Origin: Dirofilaria immitis
Lineage: Eukaryota; Nematoda; Chromadorea; Rhabditida; Onchocercidae
Assembly (NCBI GenBank): GCA_024305405.1
Contig: JAKNDB010000067.1
Coordinates: 824,001-888,000 of the forward strand
DNA length: 64,000 nt
Direction of reading: 5' to 3'
Below are positions 1-13,804 of the stretch, in pieces. A model generated the notes under the pieces. The model saw nothing but the letters and a program-made list of their open reading frames with translations, did not search any database and was not told where the DNA came from. A program made the position numbers and the translations under genes. Positions within the stretch are counted from its first letter, which is position 1. Each line of letters opens with the position of its first letter.

Positions 1-328
1 ATTCTTTATTATTACTTTATTTATTAGCACTCTAGTTCTATTTCGTTTCATCATATCTATCGTGTACTTCTTGAAACGTTAAATTCTATAATGCTATTTT
101 CAATGAAATCAATATAATGAATGATTGCAGTATTCTAAATATTAAATCATAAGGTATCGAAAGACACTTTCTTTTAAAAATTAATCGATATTGTTCATGA
201 AACTTTTAGTAATAAATATTGAATTCATGGAGAATGTAAGGGAGAGGTGCATAATAATAAGAAGTTATGGAAATTTTAAAATAAGATCCTAGTACCTCTA
301 ATCGCACATTTTAAGGTGTTAAATTTTA
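1..328. other. Intron sequence of the UBR4 gene at the window edge
   Basis: The window opens in AT-rich sequence with no convincing coding frame. The first exon I can support starts at 329 after a TTTTAG acceptor, so this stretch is most simply the end of an intron of the UBR4-type gene. No other feature is seen here. Confidence 0.6.
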
Positions 329-3300
329 GGATCACCAGATATTTCTGTATTAAATAAATCTCCATGTCTAATATGTTCTGATTTGGATCATCCAATGGAA
401 CAGTTGAAATTGTCATCAATTAAGTTGGATTCTCGTTTCACTACATCGGCACAAATGATCAAACTAATGGGTCATTTTGAAGTATGCATGATATGTTGTA
501 TGACAGCTTGTTATATTTAAAAGGATTTGAAAGAATATTTTTAAACAAAAGAGCATAAATAATTACAAAACTAAGTCATAGGTATCACGGATCATCATAC
601 GTTTGAGTGAAATTAAACGATCGAAGATGGTGAAACGATTTAAATTTTATTACTGCAATAAAATACTTGAATCAGCTGTTGATCTCAAAAATCGACCTGA
701 ACTTTGGGAAAAAGCAGCTGATGTTAAGGTTATATTTATCTCTTTTATATAGTTTTAAAACTAAATTATGTATAAAACTCCGATAACATTTGAAATATAA
801 GGAATCAATGTGGAACGAGATTGAATTATGTAAGAAATGGCTTGATACTCATCTTCTAAAAATAAATACTATTTTTTTAAAACATACTTTAAAGTATTAC
901 TCTCCTTTGTTATAGAATGTCAGAGCGGTTCTGATCCTTCTTTTTTTTTATTTGTAAAGTCCTCGATGTACATTCTAGCAAAAATAGGCATTAATTTTTT
1001 TACTTCTTGCATGAAAAGCATATCTACAGATAAACCAAGGAGACACTGAAATTGATGTACAACTTCCAATCCCAGTTGTTACTTGTAATGTTATTTTGGA
1101 AATGGCCGAGTTTTATGATACGAATACAGCTGGGGCTGCAGATGCGCCAGAATTCGTGCACTGCCCACGGTGTTCTACATCAGTAGCACCAAATCCAGGA
1201 ATATGCTCAAACTGTGGTGAAAATGTGTTTCAATGCGTGAAATGTCGAGCAATCAACTACGATGAGAAGGTTTCCTGTTCATTTTATTAATCTTCAAGTC
1301 TTTTTGAATTGCTTCGATTTTAACTGAAAAGTAGTGACTTCATATAGCGATAATTTGTCATGGAGCTGATCTCAGTACTGATGATTGGATCTGGGTTGCC
1401 AATATTCTTTTCTTTTTATTGATTTGTTTCTTTTAGATAGCGTAGTTATCCATTGTGTATGCATTTTCTTTCATTTAGGAACCATTTTTGTGCAATTCTT
1501 GCGGTTTTTGCAAATATGCTCGCCTAGAAGCTGTACTCGTTGGCCGTTCATTACCTTCGGTACAGGCAGTAGAGGACGACAATGATCGGAAAATGGTGAG
1601 ATATTCTTCTGAGTCTTCATCTTTCTGGGAGAGCATTGTGTTTTTTTTACCTGAGTTATGTGTTTATTTATTAAGTTCTAGGTTCAGAATACCTAAATAC
1701 TAAGTACTAAATGTACTTTAAGAACATCCTTCTTTCTTGAATAGTAAGCATAATAATTAAGTGTGATATGCATTCCGCTGACTGACACCTTGATTTTCTG
1801 AGAGCCCTTTTACTTTTTATTAATCTTTTTAGACTTCTTTTAGATCTAAACTGATTTCAGATCTTGAGTATTAACAAATAATAATAACTCTTTTTTATAA
1901 GATAAAAAAATTTTTTATCTTTTTTATAAGATAGAAATTTTTTCAGACATGTGTTCTTATGGAAACTTTGTTGAACGACATCGAATCGACACGTTGTCAT
2001 ATTGGAATCATTAATGCCCTTATGGAAAGATGTTCTTGGGATTCTGAGCCAGCTATTCGACCAAATATGATTCTAAAACATATGACCCTGCAATCATTTA
2101 CACATTTTATATCAAGCTTGAATCTGAAAGAGGTATATTTTACAATAAGAATCTTATTGTAAAATGTAGTGGATATTTCAATTATTTATTTATTTCATTC
2201 CCATTGCGAATATTTTAAAAGTTTTCGTTTTTTTACAGGATTTTACACTTGCAACATTGTATCATAGTGCAGAGAAATTGCATAACAAATTATGCGAACA
2301 GACTCGTCAATTAGAGGCATTCCGAGCAGAACTCCTTCGTTATGATATTGAAAATGGTGATGAAACGTTATTGAACAAGCCTATCACCAATAATTTCCAT
2401 TCTAACTTGTAGGTTTTTCTACAGATACTTTTGCAAATTTGTCAGCCAAGATCTGGTGATAGTATTAACATTACTATTCACTCACTGTTCCTAGAAATGT
2501 AGTTAATGGAAGGATTATCCTTATTTTAGCATTTTGTATGCTACTCCAATTCCAAATAAAAATAATAAGTGTAATTTCGACAAGGAAGTAAGAATGCTAT
2601 TAAAGTAGATCTATAACAACAACATTTATAGAATGTCTTCTTTCGGATGCATTTATAAATCATCAACTTTCACTTTCGTTTACGTTCTATTTGTTCTCAA
2701 AAATTACATTTACAAACATTTTCAGTGATCATTGTGTAGGCTGTGTGTCAGCACTAATAGTACACTGCGTTGCTTTAATACAAGCAACGTGTAGTGATAC
2801 AAACGCTATGGAGGAAATTATTCGTGAAGATTTTGTTTTCGGTAAATTGGTAAGTTTTGCTAAGAGCAAACGAATAAAAATTTAGTCCAAATTTATCCAA
2901 CTTCATTTTCTATTGAACATACTGTTTATTGTCAGGTAAATTCGTATAAATAATTTTATATTATGGTTAAAAATGTAAAGAATATTAAAAATGAATTTAA
3001 TCAACATCATGGAGGAAAAAATCAAATGGAATAAGTTTTTGTCGAAACTGATGGCAAATAGTTTAGTCGACATCATGGTATCTGATGTCTATTTGCTTCT
3101 CTATAATATCAAGAAGCACTCACTGAAAGTTCTGACAATTGTCACTAATGTTGATTTCATTTAGATTTTTTCAGAATTTAAATAGGTTGAATGTAAAACT
3201 CTTTTACGACAAACTGATTGTAACCTTTTGTATTTTGGGACATAACCTAGGGTCACTACAGTATTTTTTTCAATAGTCAAAACAAAAGTAAAGATGATAA

Positions 3301-6300
3301 GAGAAATCAAATGAATATTGGAGATAATAACAAAATGGAAGAAAGAAAAAGAAGAGAAAAAAAGTGAGAAATCATTATTGCAAGAAATATCTCTTTTGAA
3401 CACTATGAAATGTTTTGAATAACAAAACTTTATGTTTTCTTTATACATGAATTGAAAATACGATATTAAAGTTTCTGAGTCGTTCTTCTTTGAACAAATC
3501 TTTTCGTTACTTTTTTTCCATTCGTTTTGGTTTCCTAGTCATAAATCATAAATTATTTACCTCATATTTTTATCATAATTTTTTTGTCACAGATATAATT
3601 TTTTCTGCCAGTTGTTTTTTCCTTACTTCCTTCTCACTGCTCTTTCTATCATTTTCTTCCATGTTTATGCTTTTAAAAAAGTAAAAAATAAAGGCTAAGG
3701 TTTTCTTGCTTAATGATTCCTAAGTCATGGCTTAAGCAACTCGGAAGCATATGCGAGCAAGCTTTTTACTTTAGAAATTGAAAAAAATTAGTGGTAAATA
3801 GTAATCACTGAACAAAAGAGTTAAAGAATAATTTTGAAATTAATAACTTTTATCAGTATCGCAACGAATCAATTTCGTAGAGAAATCTTTCTTAAAATAA
3901 AAGCTCATCTATAAGAAAATTTGAGTAAATGATGATAATGATTTGAACCGAATTTTTATTCAAATAAGTAATGTTTTTTCATCAGTTTAGAAATAATTTG
4001 AGTGACGTTTTCCATATATATAGTTTTTATGTTTTTCTATCACTATAAGTCCCAGCTATTATGTTCGTTAATATATTGCAGGTTAATGACAATGTTAAAA
4101 GCACATTTGTAAAAGCATATGAACTGTATTATTAAGTTCAAAGCAGATAGAATTAGTTACTAAATTAATTGTTAAATCTTCATTAGGCACTAGAGAAATG
4201 AGGATTCAAAATGAAGTCGAAAAATTAAATTTTGTTAGATAAATAATTAAAGTAATCAGCCAGTTAACACATGCAGCACTGTCTTAGGATATTAATAGAA
4301 AGTTAAGGAGTACAGTTTTTTTGAAATACTACATATCCCAGTCGCATTTTTTCCTTATAATGATATACATTTTTTATATCTAGGTAAGCGGATGCGCACT
4401 TGGTGATCCAATAGCTCGTTCCATTCATAGCCTAATTTGGAATCTTTCGGAAGTGAGCAAAGAAGCAACACAGAAAATGTGTGATTTGGTAGAGAATGGT
4501 GCTCTTCCATGCTACTTGCTAACGAAATCGATATTCGAAAACAAATTCCGGTAATTTCTTATGCTCAAATAATCTGATAAAAAATCGAAGAAATTTTTTT
4601 GCTATTCACTGTTTTCAAAGTTCAAAAATTTTGTTGTTGTATAAATTGAGGTAGTTTAGATGCAAAAACATCTTTTCTTCCCTTGAAAACCAAGTGTAGC
4701 GGAGTGTTATTATTTCTAGCTTTAGAATTTTATTTTTCTGAAAACTTTACATTAACTTCATTGCAATCATCCATTACTTGTAACTTGTAACCATTTTCAA
4801 TGTAAAGAGGATTTCAAAATCGTTAATTTTCAAGTGGTTTATAGGTGAGAAATTTAACCATTGTGTGTGACAACTTGAATGAGAAAAATTTGTACTTTGT
4901 TACTTTTGCAACTGGTGTCGTTTGTTGGCAAAGGATTTTGTAAACGGATATGTTTTAGGTTTTGGGAGCAGAAATTGCGTTGCTTGATGCGCATGGCTGT
5001 GATTGGGAATGGCAATACCGAGATGGATTTGCATGCATTGGCCTTGTTTTTAAAAATTTGCTCACCACATCCAACAAATCAAAAAAAACTTCTACTGTGG
5101 ATTCTTCTAATTTTAGCGCTGATAAAATGAGAAATGCTGGTACTCTCGCTGGTAATATTTTTTTGCTATATGAATGGACTTTGTTGTAAATATGGCTTGT
5201 TCTACAGTACATCGATGTTTTGTTGATTTTAGAGTCTTTTTATATAAAAAAGAAAGAAGAATCTTTCATTAGGTTATCCTCTACCTACGCATGAAGAGCA
5301 ACAATCAAAAACAGCTTTAGATGCTTCGCGAAATATTGACTCTGAAGATAATGATAATGAAAATGAAGAGGAAGAAGTAGAACAGGTCTGGTCTTTTTTC
5401 CCCATTCTGTTGAATGCAGATTTTTCGAGAGTGAGAAGAAATTGATTGAAAGGCATCCACAAATATTAGCAAAACAGCCATAACTAGAAATATTATGAAT
5501 TAAAGCTTTGGATTTTCATCATAGCGTCATGTTAAACATGTTATGACAATAGTAGCTCACTTTTTCATAAATGGTAAAAAATTGAATTGAATTGAAAAGA
5601 ACGGTCTTGATAAGTATGATTTGTAGAATCTTGTTCTGGATGACACTGTTTTGCATAAAATTATGGATGATATGAAAATATTAGATGAAGAAGAACCGGA
5701 TTTTGACAGATTGCTTATTCCTTCTGAACGGTTTCCAACGACTGGATGGCTTCAAGGCAGGTAAGGGTGAAAAATTAATCTTTTTTGAGTATTTCACATT
5801 TTTTTATTTTTCGGAATTTTCTGGATTATCAGTAGACTTTTTCATTCTTCTTGAATCTCTATTCATGCAAAGTTCTTAACATTTTGAAAATGGTGAAATT
5901 TTTAGATTCATTTGGGCAGAATATAGAGAACTGCTGCAGAAAGATGGTCCGGAAAAAGAGCGAGGTATTCTTCAATACATAAAACGTTGCAGTGAAAGTG
6001 ATCCAAAACGGAAATTTGTCAGTTTTGCAATTTTCGTTGCTTATTTTTTATTAGACTGACATCCGGTTTTTCTAACTATTACTGTAAATTTCAGCTTGAA
6101 AAAATAGTCCATCTCTTCCTTCTTTTTCAATTTCTTTTTTCTCTTTTTTGAATCTACCGACTTGAATATAGATTCTTTTAAAACATCTTTCTAAAAAGCT
6201 TCTAAGTAAATTTTATCATTCTTAGTGTAGTAAATGTGATTTTAAATGGTTACTTCTCTTCTTAATAAAACGCTTTATGGTTATACTTAATTCGTTCGAC

Positions 6301-9300
6301 TTGATAAAGTAATTGAATGTATATGGCGCCATTTCAAATTTTACAGTCACTCTATCAATGGCTTACTCGTTGCATGTTTTCATCGGTAGCAGCAGTTCGT
6401 ACTGCAACCTGTCGTTTGCTTGTGATGCTATGTTTTGAAATCAATAACGATGGAGAAGCACAAATTGGATCGCCTGTGGATATAGCTCTAGTATTGCAAA
6501 AGTAAATATTCTTGATGTTAATTTCAATCTGTGAAAGAATTTTTCTGATTATCGAATTTCAATTACGTCGTTCAATAAAAAACATTACTGCGAATATTAT
6601 CGAGAAGTCTGTCTTTTTCTTTTTTTTATTTTGCAATACTTCTAGCGACGATATCTAGCCAAGATGGATTTGAACCAGACTTCTTGAATTTTAAGGATTT
6701 AAATACATATGGTAGCAATATCACTAAATTTAGCTAGTATCAACTAATTCGAAAGAGTTGACTGCTACTGATACCTAAAATTCGATTAATTTATGAAAAT
6801 TTTTCTGTTTTTCCGTCAGTTATTTTATTGCGAAAAGCGCTCTTGAATTTTGCTGAAACTTGTTTAGGGTGTTATTGTGGATGCGAAAAATTCGGCACGT
6901 CTCGGCGGATAATATTGACGAATATTTTTGCTTGATACGAACTCTATTAACAATAGATGACATTCATAGTGTTCTAGTGTCCAAACCAGTTGAATTTCAC
7001 GTTGACGTCGTGAAGCGGATTTTGTTGGTATGTCTTGATTTTTTCTACTTTCACAATGAGGAAGTTACTATCATAACGCGGAACTTATGTCAATATAGTA
7101 TTAAATTGTTTATGGACAAACACTATTCTATCTTATTTAATTTTTTGGAAGCAATTTCCGTGCTTTCGTTCATTGCAATTGTTTGCAGGCAAGCTTGGAT
7201 ATACGTTTACGTGAAGTAAGCAGACCACTTGGAGATCTTTCAACTGGAATTCTGCTACATCATCTTATTCGTAAGATTATTTCCAGTTAAATGGAATGCA
7301 AAGAAATGAATTACTTCCTAAAAAAAAAGTCGTTATATGTTTGCTTTTCATTAAATTGAATAAGCGAATAAATATTACTTATGTGGATGAAATCAAAAAG
7401 TGAAGTTACTTCATTTTACTTTTTGATGCATCTATTTACTGAAATAAAGATAGCTGTTAAACGATGCTGTTCGAGCTAGCCTGAGAAATAATGCAAAGGA
7501 ATTAATGTAATCAGTGATTTCATCCGACGATTACTGGTGATGATCCTGTCAGTAGTTGTCTTACATAGTCCATATATTTCTTTCAGAGGTATTAAATTGT
7601 ATGATGCCAATGAATAAACAGGGTTGGAATTTGCTATATGAATCTAGTCCTGTCATACTTCCATTTCTACTTAGAGCTGCAAGCGCACTGAAACAAGTTA
7701 CTATTCATCGAACCTAGTAAGTTCATAAGGAACATGTATTTAATTGGAAAATTTATAGATTATTGAAATATTGTGAAATAATAAACATTGCAGATGACAA
7801 TGTTGAATTTCTAGTTATGTGAACGAATCTATCAAAGAGCTTAGTGTGCTGCTGATGCGTATCGCATTGAAACGGCCAATCTTAGTGCTGAAAGAGACAA
7901 CGCGACGAATAGGAGCTCATTCGCAAGAGCCACGCATACAAGCTTATCTTTTATCAATTATTAGCGACATCATTTATCCATTACTAAAGAAAGAAGAGGA
8001 TTTCTTAATACAAATCGAGAAGGATGCACTCCAGGAAGATTACTTACAAGGCAGGATGTTAGGTAATCCATACAAGAGCAGTGATGCTGGCATGGGTCCT
8101 CTTATGAGGGATATCAAAAATAAAATTTGCCGAGATTGTGAATTAGTGGCATTGTTGGATGACGACACTGGAATGGAGGTGACATTTTAAGCATAGATTC
8201 TTTTTGATTTTGAATAAAGCTACTGATCACTAGTTATCTCTTATTCTTTCAGTCTGGTTCATCATTGGAATTTTGTTCTGTCTTTAGAATTTTTATTAAT
8301 ACTAAGAAAACAAAAGAAAATTAAAGAAAACAAAAGAAAAGAGATGAAAAAAGATCGAAAAAAAGAATGAAATGAGCTCCTGGAGGTAGTAGTCGTTAAC
8401 ATTAAATTTTTTATAATTTACCTCTTTGCTTTTGAATCATGTTAGTACTATTCCTTTCTTCATTTTTTTAGCTCCTCGTGAATCAGCAGATTATTGCTCT
8501 GGACTTACCAGTTAATGATGTTTATGAAAAATTATGGCGTTCTGACCATCACGGTCAACCGATGGTTATTGTGTATCGGATGCGAGGTCTTCTTGGTGAT
8601 GCGACAGAACCGTTTATAAAAACATTGGCTGACACGAGTGGTAGGTCAACAATTTAGATAATTAATTTGTTCTATATTTTTAATGATCATGAATAAAAAT
8701 ATATTACTGACTCTCGAGAAAAATCGAGAGAAAGATATATCTAGCTCTCATTTTTTAACAGCAATTTTATGGATATTTCTTTTAACGTCCAAAAAATGAT
8801 TCTGTAATTTTTTCTTCAAGTCAGAAAGAATTTATCAGAAGATTTGCTTATCTTAAACTACTGAAAGATAAATCTTAGTCAAGGAAAAGACGATTTTAGT
8901 CAAGGAGAAAGTAGACGATAGTCAGCTTCGTTTGGCTACTGCACTGGGCTCTCCGATACGTGCATTCGCAACTATTTTGCCGATCTTGGACAATATTGAA
9001 CTAACTGGAGGAGGCATAATATTATTACGAGAGCTGCATCGATTACTTACTTACTGCATAAAGGTTACATTTTTGTAGATGTAAATAAAGGTAAGTTATA
9101 ATTTTAGAAGCCAAATTACACAAGATTGGTGGAAAATGACTAATCGCAAGAAAATTGTTTTAGGTCAAGGAAATCGTGAACAGATGAATGAATATGGTGG
9201 TATCCGAAGATTTCTACATGTTTTTGAAGTAGCTTATAGAAGTGGCATCAAGGAGAAACCAATTGAAGCTATAGCTTTGCAGTATCTCGAACTTAGTAGG

Positions 9301-12300
9301 ATTCTCCTCGTTGATGTTCTCGCCACTGATCGAATTGAAAAGGTCTGTTTCTTATGCTTCTCCACATTTGCATCTTTTACGGTGATACATATGCTATATT
9401 ACAGTCCATTGGTGGCGCAAGTTTCGAACAGATGTCATGGCTATTGGAACTTTCAATGGGTATCGATGAAGAACTTTCAGCATCATTACTCGAAGCGGTG
9501 ACATCTATTGCACCGAACCTTTGCCTTGGTAATGCCGAAAGTATGGATGCTTTGGTTGAGACATTTCGACCATGTTGTCATTGGGATGAAATTGGTTTGC
9601 TCTACTTCATTTTGTTATCATAATATGTAAATTTCGCTTTATGAAATTGATGTTGATTAGACACAACGAATTAAGCAATAACAGATTATACTATCTCGTT
9701 ATTATTTATAGTGCGTTTATATGCTTTTTGCAACATTATTCATTATAAAGGAAGTTTTTACCCAAAATGCTATTTGCTATCGGTGATTTGGCTGTCCTTT
9801 ATTTAAAAATTAATGAAACTGCAAAAAAATCGATTCAGTTGAAAATTAAAGTGAATTTTCATCAAAAACAGTATATATGAATAAAATGAATGGATGTTAT
9901 AGATAATGATCGAACAATCCGAGATCGGGTGATACAAAAAGTGGAAACACTGTGCAAAATAACGAGCGCCATTCATGATAGTGCATCTGGACGGATTCTC
10001 AAAAAAATGATGGATGCTGGATTAATCGCAGATGCTTGCAGATATTTAGCAGAGAATCATCCACCTATATTCAATGTATCTGTAACGGGACCCGAATGGA
10101 AATATTTTTGTCAAAGCCTTCACTAAAATATGTTCTAAAACTGATGGCTGGCATGGCTCGAGCTCATAAACCGTCGCAGGTATCGCTTTTTAATTATAAG
10201 TAAAAGATTTTTTATAATGTTTCAAAAATATTCTCTTTGTTTATCTGCATTAAATTTTTAAGTTATACAATTTCCTAGTTGAACTATTTATTACTATATT
10301 TCCATTGATTTTTTGATCATGGTAGTGAACAGTTGTTTGAATAAGTTCGAATCATTGAATTTTTGCTTCCTCATCATCATCTGTAGTATCCAAAACATTG
10401 AGTTATGATTATTTGATGAAAAACTTTATTTTTTTCTTACAGTACTTTTGCGGATCAAGATTGTTCTGAATGTGATTCTTAGAGGACATGTAAGAGAAGG
10501 CATACATCGAACAAGTTCTGATTCTATTTTCATATAAAATGTATTTTAAAAAGACAAACGATTAATAGCATATTGCCTCTCTAAAATTGCTTCCAAAAGC
10601 TTACAGAGAAAAATTGGCACTATACCAAACTTTACTTCATTTACAGAGATCAGAATTTGTATGGCCATAATGCTAATTTGTAGGAAGCAATTGCTGAAAA
10701 TTCTTTGCCTATATTGCATCGTTTGGAACAAATTTCATCAGCGGAACATATTGGAACATTGGCCGAAAATGTAATGGAGGAGCTGAAAAAATGATCAAGT
10801 TGCAGTGCAGGTACCTATCAACTTTGAAATCTTAAGAATTAAACTTTTGAATTATAATGAAGATAAGGATTTGTTATTCTGTTAAGCCTTGGAATTGGAT
10901 TTAATTTACCCGTATGTTTCATCATAACCAATGTACGATTAAAGATTGAAAAAGTTCGTCAAGAAACGAAGATAAAGAAACGTCAGTTAGCAATGGCCAT
11001 GAGACAAAAACAGCTTTCGAAAATGGGTATGGAAATAGGCAAAAGGGACAAGTAAAGGTAAGCTTTTCTGTTTTTGATGGGATGAATAACTATATATTCT
11101 GTTTGGTATTCTTTCTCCATTCTCATTTCATGGACTTTATTTTTTATTGCCAGTGGATCTTAAAATAAGTATTAAAATTTTTTAATATTTTCTCTTAATA
11201 TGTTTTGTTTTATATTGTTGATAATAAAAACTTATTAAGCTCTTTAGTTGAAAAATGTACACTGGAAAGTAGAACTGGGTAGCCATTCTTGCAAAGTAAA
11301 ACTAAAAGATTTAACAAATCGTTAGGGAGATTCGAAAACCATTATTATTACTTAAACAAGGTTTGTCTTTTTTACTCCACATCATGCTATTATTTTTAGG
11401 TATCTGCTCGTAAATTAGCAAATGAACCACATTCGCTGGAGAGTGTGTCAGACTTTAGTATTTGTTGTATATGCCGCGAAGCAATGGATGCTAGTGCAAA
11501 GATCATGATGGTTAATTTGCTTTGGTCTAAAAATGATTTTATTACTTATAATTATTCGTTTTCCATGAGTGATTTTGACAGAATCTTCTGTTGAGTTTAT
11601 ATGAACCGTATTTTATTGAGAGTCACATCATGCTATTATTTTTGGTATACATGCAAGTAGAGAGAATTTATCATTTTTATTTACTTAAACTGTTTTAAAA
11701 AACTTAAAAAGGACATTATCTAAGGAATATTAAAACTATATTGCGAGTCTTGTAGTGACTAGCTTATTAACTGAGCGAAGCATCGAATTTGTTCAAATTT
11801 GATAGGATTCATCCATTTTGGGATGTGAGCTTGATTTGAATAAGGATTTAAACGTAGTGCAGATATGCCTTGGCATTTCGGAATTTTTATTTTTGATTCT
11901 TATGCGTAACTTACTTTTTCAATTTCTCTCAATTTAAGCACTTTATTTGATTATTTACTTATTATTTCTCATTTTTTGCTGTTTAATTTTATCCTACTAC
12001 CTCTTTATTTATTTTTCCTAGGTATATGCATTTGCAAGCCGATTGAATTTAAAAGCGAATAAAGTAATTAACGGTCGGAATCACTCGTTCACAACAGTAT
12101 CGCAGATGAATTTGGTTCATCTAGATTGTCATTCCATAGCCGTCAGGTATTCAGCTATTGCAGTATTCCTTGACATATAGTAATAGAATTACATTTTCTA
12201 ACAAGCACTTTTTACTTTTTTAAAGCTTTTTTAATAATAGGATGGCTGGTTCGCGAAGCGAATGGGCAAGCGCAGCATTGCATAATGCTAATACAAAATG

Positions 12301-13804
12301 TAATGTTATAATACCGATTTGGTCAAAGCGAGTGAAAGATTCGGATATGGAACACTCCTTCCAAAGGTGTTTTTGAATTAACATTGTTCTATTATGTCTA
12401 AAAATCAAGAATATCAAATGTTCCGCTACTAAAAAATTTTAAATCCGACAGAATTCGCCTTTTTTATATCGTTGTATAATAGTAAAGACTGTCAATGCTG
12501 AAATTTCTTTTTGATGGGTTAAGAAAGCATTGCAGTCTGTTGGATTTTTTCTACGATTTTCTACGATTTAGATAGATTAAAAGAGAGTGAAATAAACTTC
12601 ACTTCAGAAGACCTATGAATAAGTGTCTTTGAAGTATAGTTCGCCACTTGTAGATATTGATTCGTTCAACTTTCTCACATCTTCACTTTATTTCTTGAAC
12701 ACGAAATATACTGGAATTCTCATAAACTGATTTTCAGATTATCAACAGATCTAGAAGTAGCTGTTGATTGTGATACGGTAAATTTGGATAGTCTCACACT
12801 GGATATAGCGGAATTGCTGGATCGCTTTGTGAAATTTCGTTCATTTTCGGCTCTTTCCCATGGTGGTGGTCGTGAATCAAATATGCAATATATGGCCGTT
12901 TTAATTCTTCTGGTGCAGTATTTGAAAAAAGTGTCGCCATCATCTGAACCGGGTGAAGCTCATTCATTTATTCATCAGATCAGTATCAATTTGGTAATGG
13001 ATACTGCGGAGCATTGGAATAGTAAAAGACTGAATTTGTTAAAAAATTTGCAAGAATCCAAACGATCGTGGAAGGATGCAAGGCATGAATTACTTGTCTG
13101 GGCAACTGTTGATTATTATCAAAATAAAATTCTTCAGGTAATTTTTGTACCAAATCTCAAAAACTCGGAGAATGGAGAAACCACTCCGCAAAATTGGCCA
13201 CAAAGTTTGAATTCCGTTGTTTGAAGTTGCTGCGACTGAATATTTCAATCCAGGATGAGGAAATTCAGACTGAATTCAGATTTTCGACTGTAAAACACTC
13301 TCGAAAGTACTAATATCTCACTTATGTTGCAGTGCAGAGTTAGTGATTGCACTCAATATATGCGTGAAAACATAATCAAAATCATGGAAAATTGCTCCAA
13401 GTTCGTTACTTATTTCGATTCCGAACTTTCACAGTGTAGAAATTATGACGAATTGATGAAAGCAGTTGGTAAGTATCTACCTTATTTTTTGATTAATTTA
13501 ATCGGTGGATAGCTTATTGTGATTCAAGTTTAACAACTTCCATATTTTGCCACGGCATCGTACAACGTGTTCGGAATTTCAGAAAATTCGAAGGGGTCCA
13601 TGAATTGAAAAAGTTTATGTCATTTGTTCGGTATAACTAGAATTTTGCCATGATTATTAACTTTTTCATAAGATTTGTAATTAGGATCTCCTAGGTGTCA
13701 ATAGACAATCAGGAATGAATGACCACTATGTTTTTTTAAATGACTATTTAAAGCTAAACTCATTGTTTTCAGACATCGACGTTGGCAATGTTATTTTTGA
13801 ATAG
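329..13804 (+). CDS. UBR4: E3 ubiquitin-protein ligase UBR4 (pushover/p600), C-terminal part, 5' partial
   Basis: This is the C-terminal part of the giant N-degron E3 ligase UBR4, which binds calmodulin and works in protein quality control. About 30 exons are visible: 329-479, 582-728, 1030-1269 (paired-Cys treble-clef CPRC/CSNC/CVKC), 1479-1595, 1947-2132, 2239-2408, 2726-2849, 4384-4550, then many up to 12738-13136 and about 13333. Family signatures include [55 protein letters not shown] and [10 protein letters not shown]. The CCIC...HLDCH zinc module (11442-12147) is the C-terminal hemiRING-type domain. An acidic insert ([14 protein letters not shown]) ends at 5385. The frame is broken at 5081-5088 (A8), 9171 (AAA), 10105 (T5), 10786 (A6) and 11031 (GG). 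The UBR box lies upstream, outside the window. The last exon is uncertain: a short exon 13773-13804 in matching phase is preferred to read-through to a stop at 13510-13512. Confidence 0.92.
1891..1946. repeat. Short tandem T/A repeat with palindrome before a UBR4 exon
   Basis: Two near-identical copies of a T-run, ATAAGATA, A/T-run unit (1891-1916 and 1921-1946) abut the splice acceptor of the exon at 1947. The sequence 1900-1920 is a perfect inverted repeat (AGATAAAAAA and TTTTTTATCT around one central base). It is probably simple intronic sequence that forms the polypyrimidine tract. Confidence 0.7.
2850..4383 (+). other. Long UBR4 intron without other features
   Basis: This 1.5-kb intron lies between the exons ending GKL (2849) and starting VSGCALGD (4384). 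It holds a few open frames rich in Phe, Ile and Ser on both strands, which look like AT-rich noise. No gene, RNA or repeat family is recognised in it. Confidence 0.6.
8304..8340. repeat. A-rich tandem repeat in a UBR4 intron
   Basis: Two near-identical A-rich units (AAGAAAACAAAAGAAAA type) follow each other, at 8304-8320 and 8323-8340. This is low-complexity intronic sequence with no other evident meaning. Confidence 0.75.
8874..8921 (+). repeat. Duplicated 3' splice site and exon start in UBR4
   Basis: The sequence TTAG followed by TCAAGGAAAAGACG (acceptor at 8878) is repeated 21 bp later as TTTTAG followed by TCAAGGAGAAAGTAGACG (acceptor at 8899). Both copies read in the same frame as the downstream UBR4 exon. 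Using the first acceptor would add seven residues, VKEKTIL, in front of VKEKVDD without a stop. Confidence 0.7.

Noticed and set aside
3161..3448. 95-codon minus-strand frame in the long UBR4 intron
   Set aside because: It is Phe/Ile/Ser-rich with no domain and sits inside an intron of low-complexity AT sequence; typical of a chance frame.
6640..6720. tRNA-like T-loop word (GGATTTGAACC on the plus strand)
   Set aside because: The flanking bases do not pair into a T stem or an acceptor stem, and no anticodon arm could be found, so this is not a tRNA.
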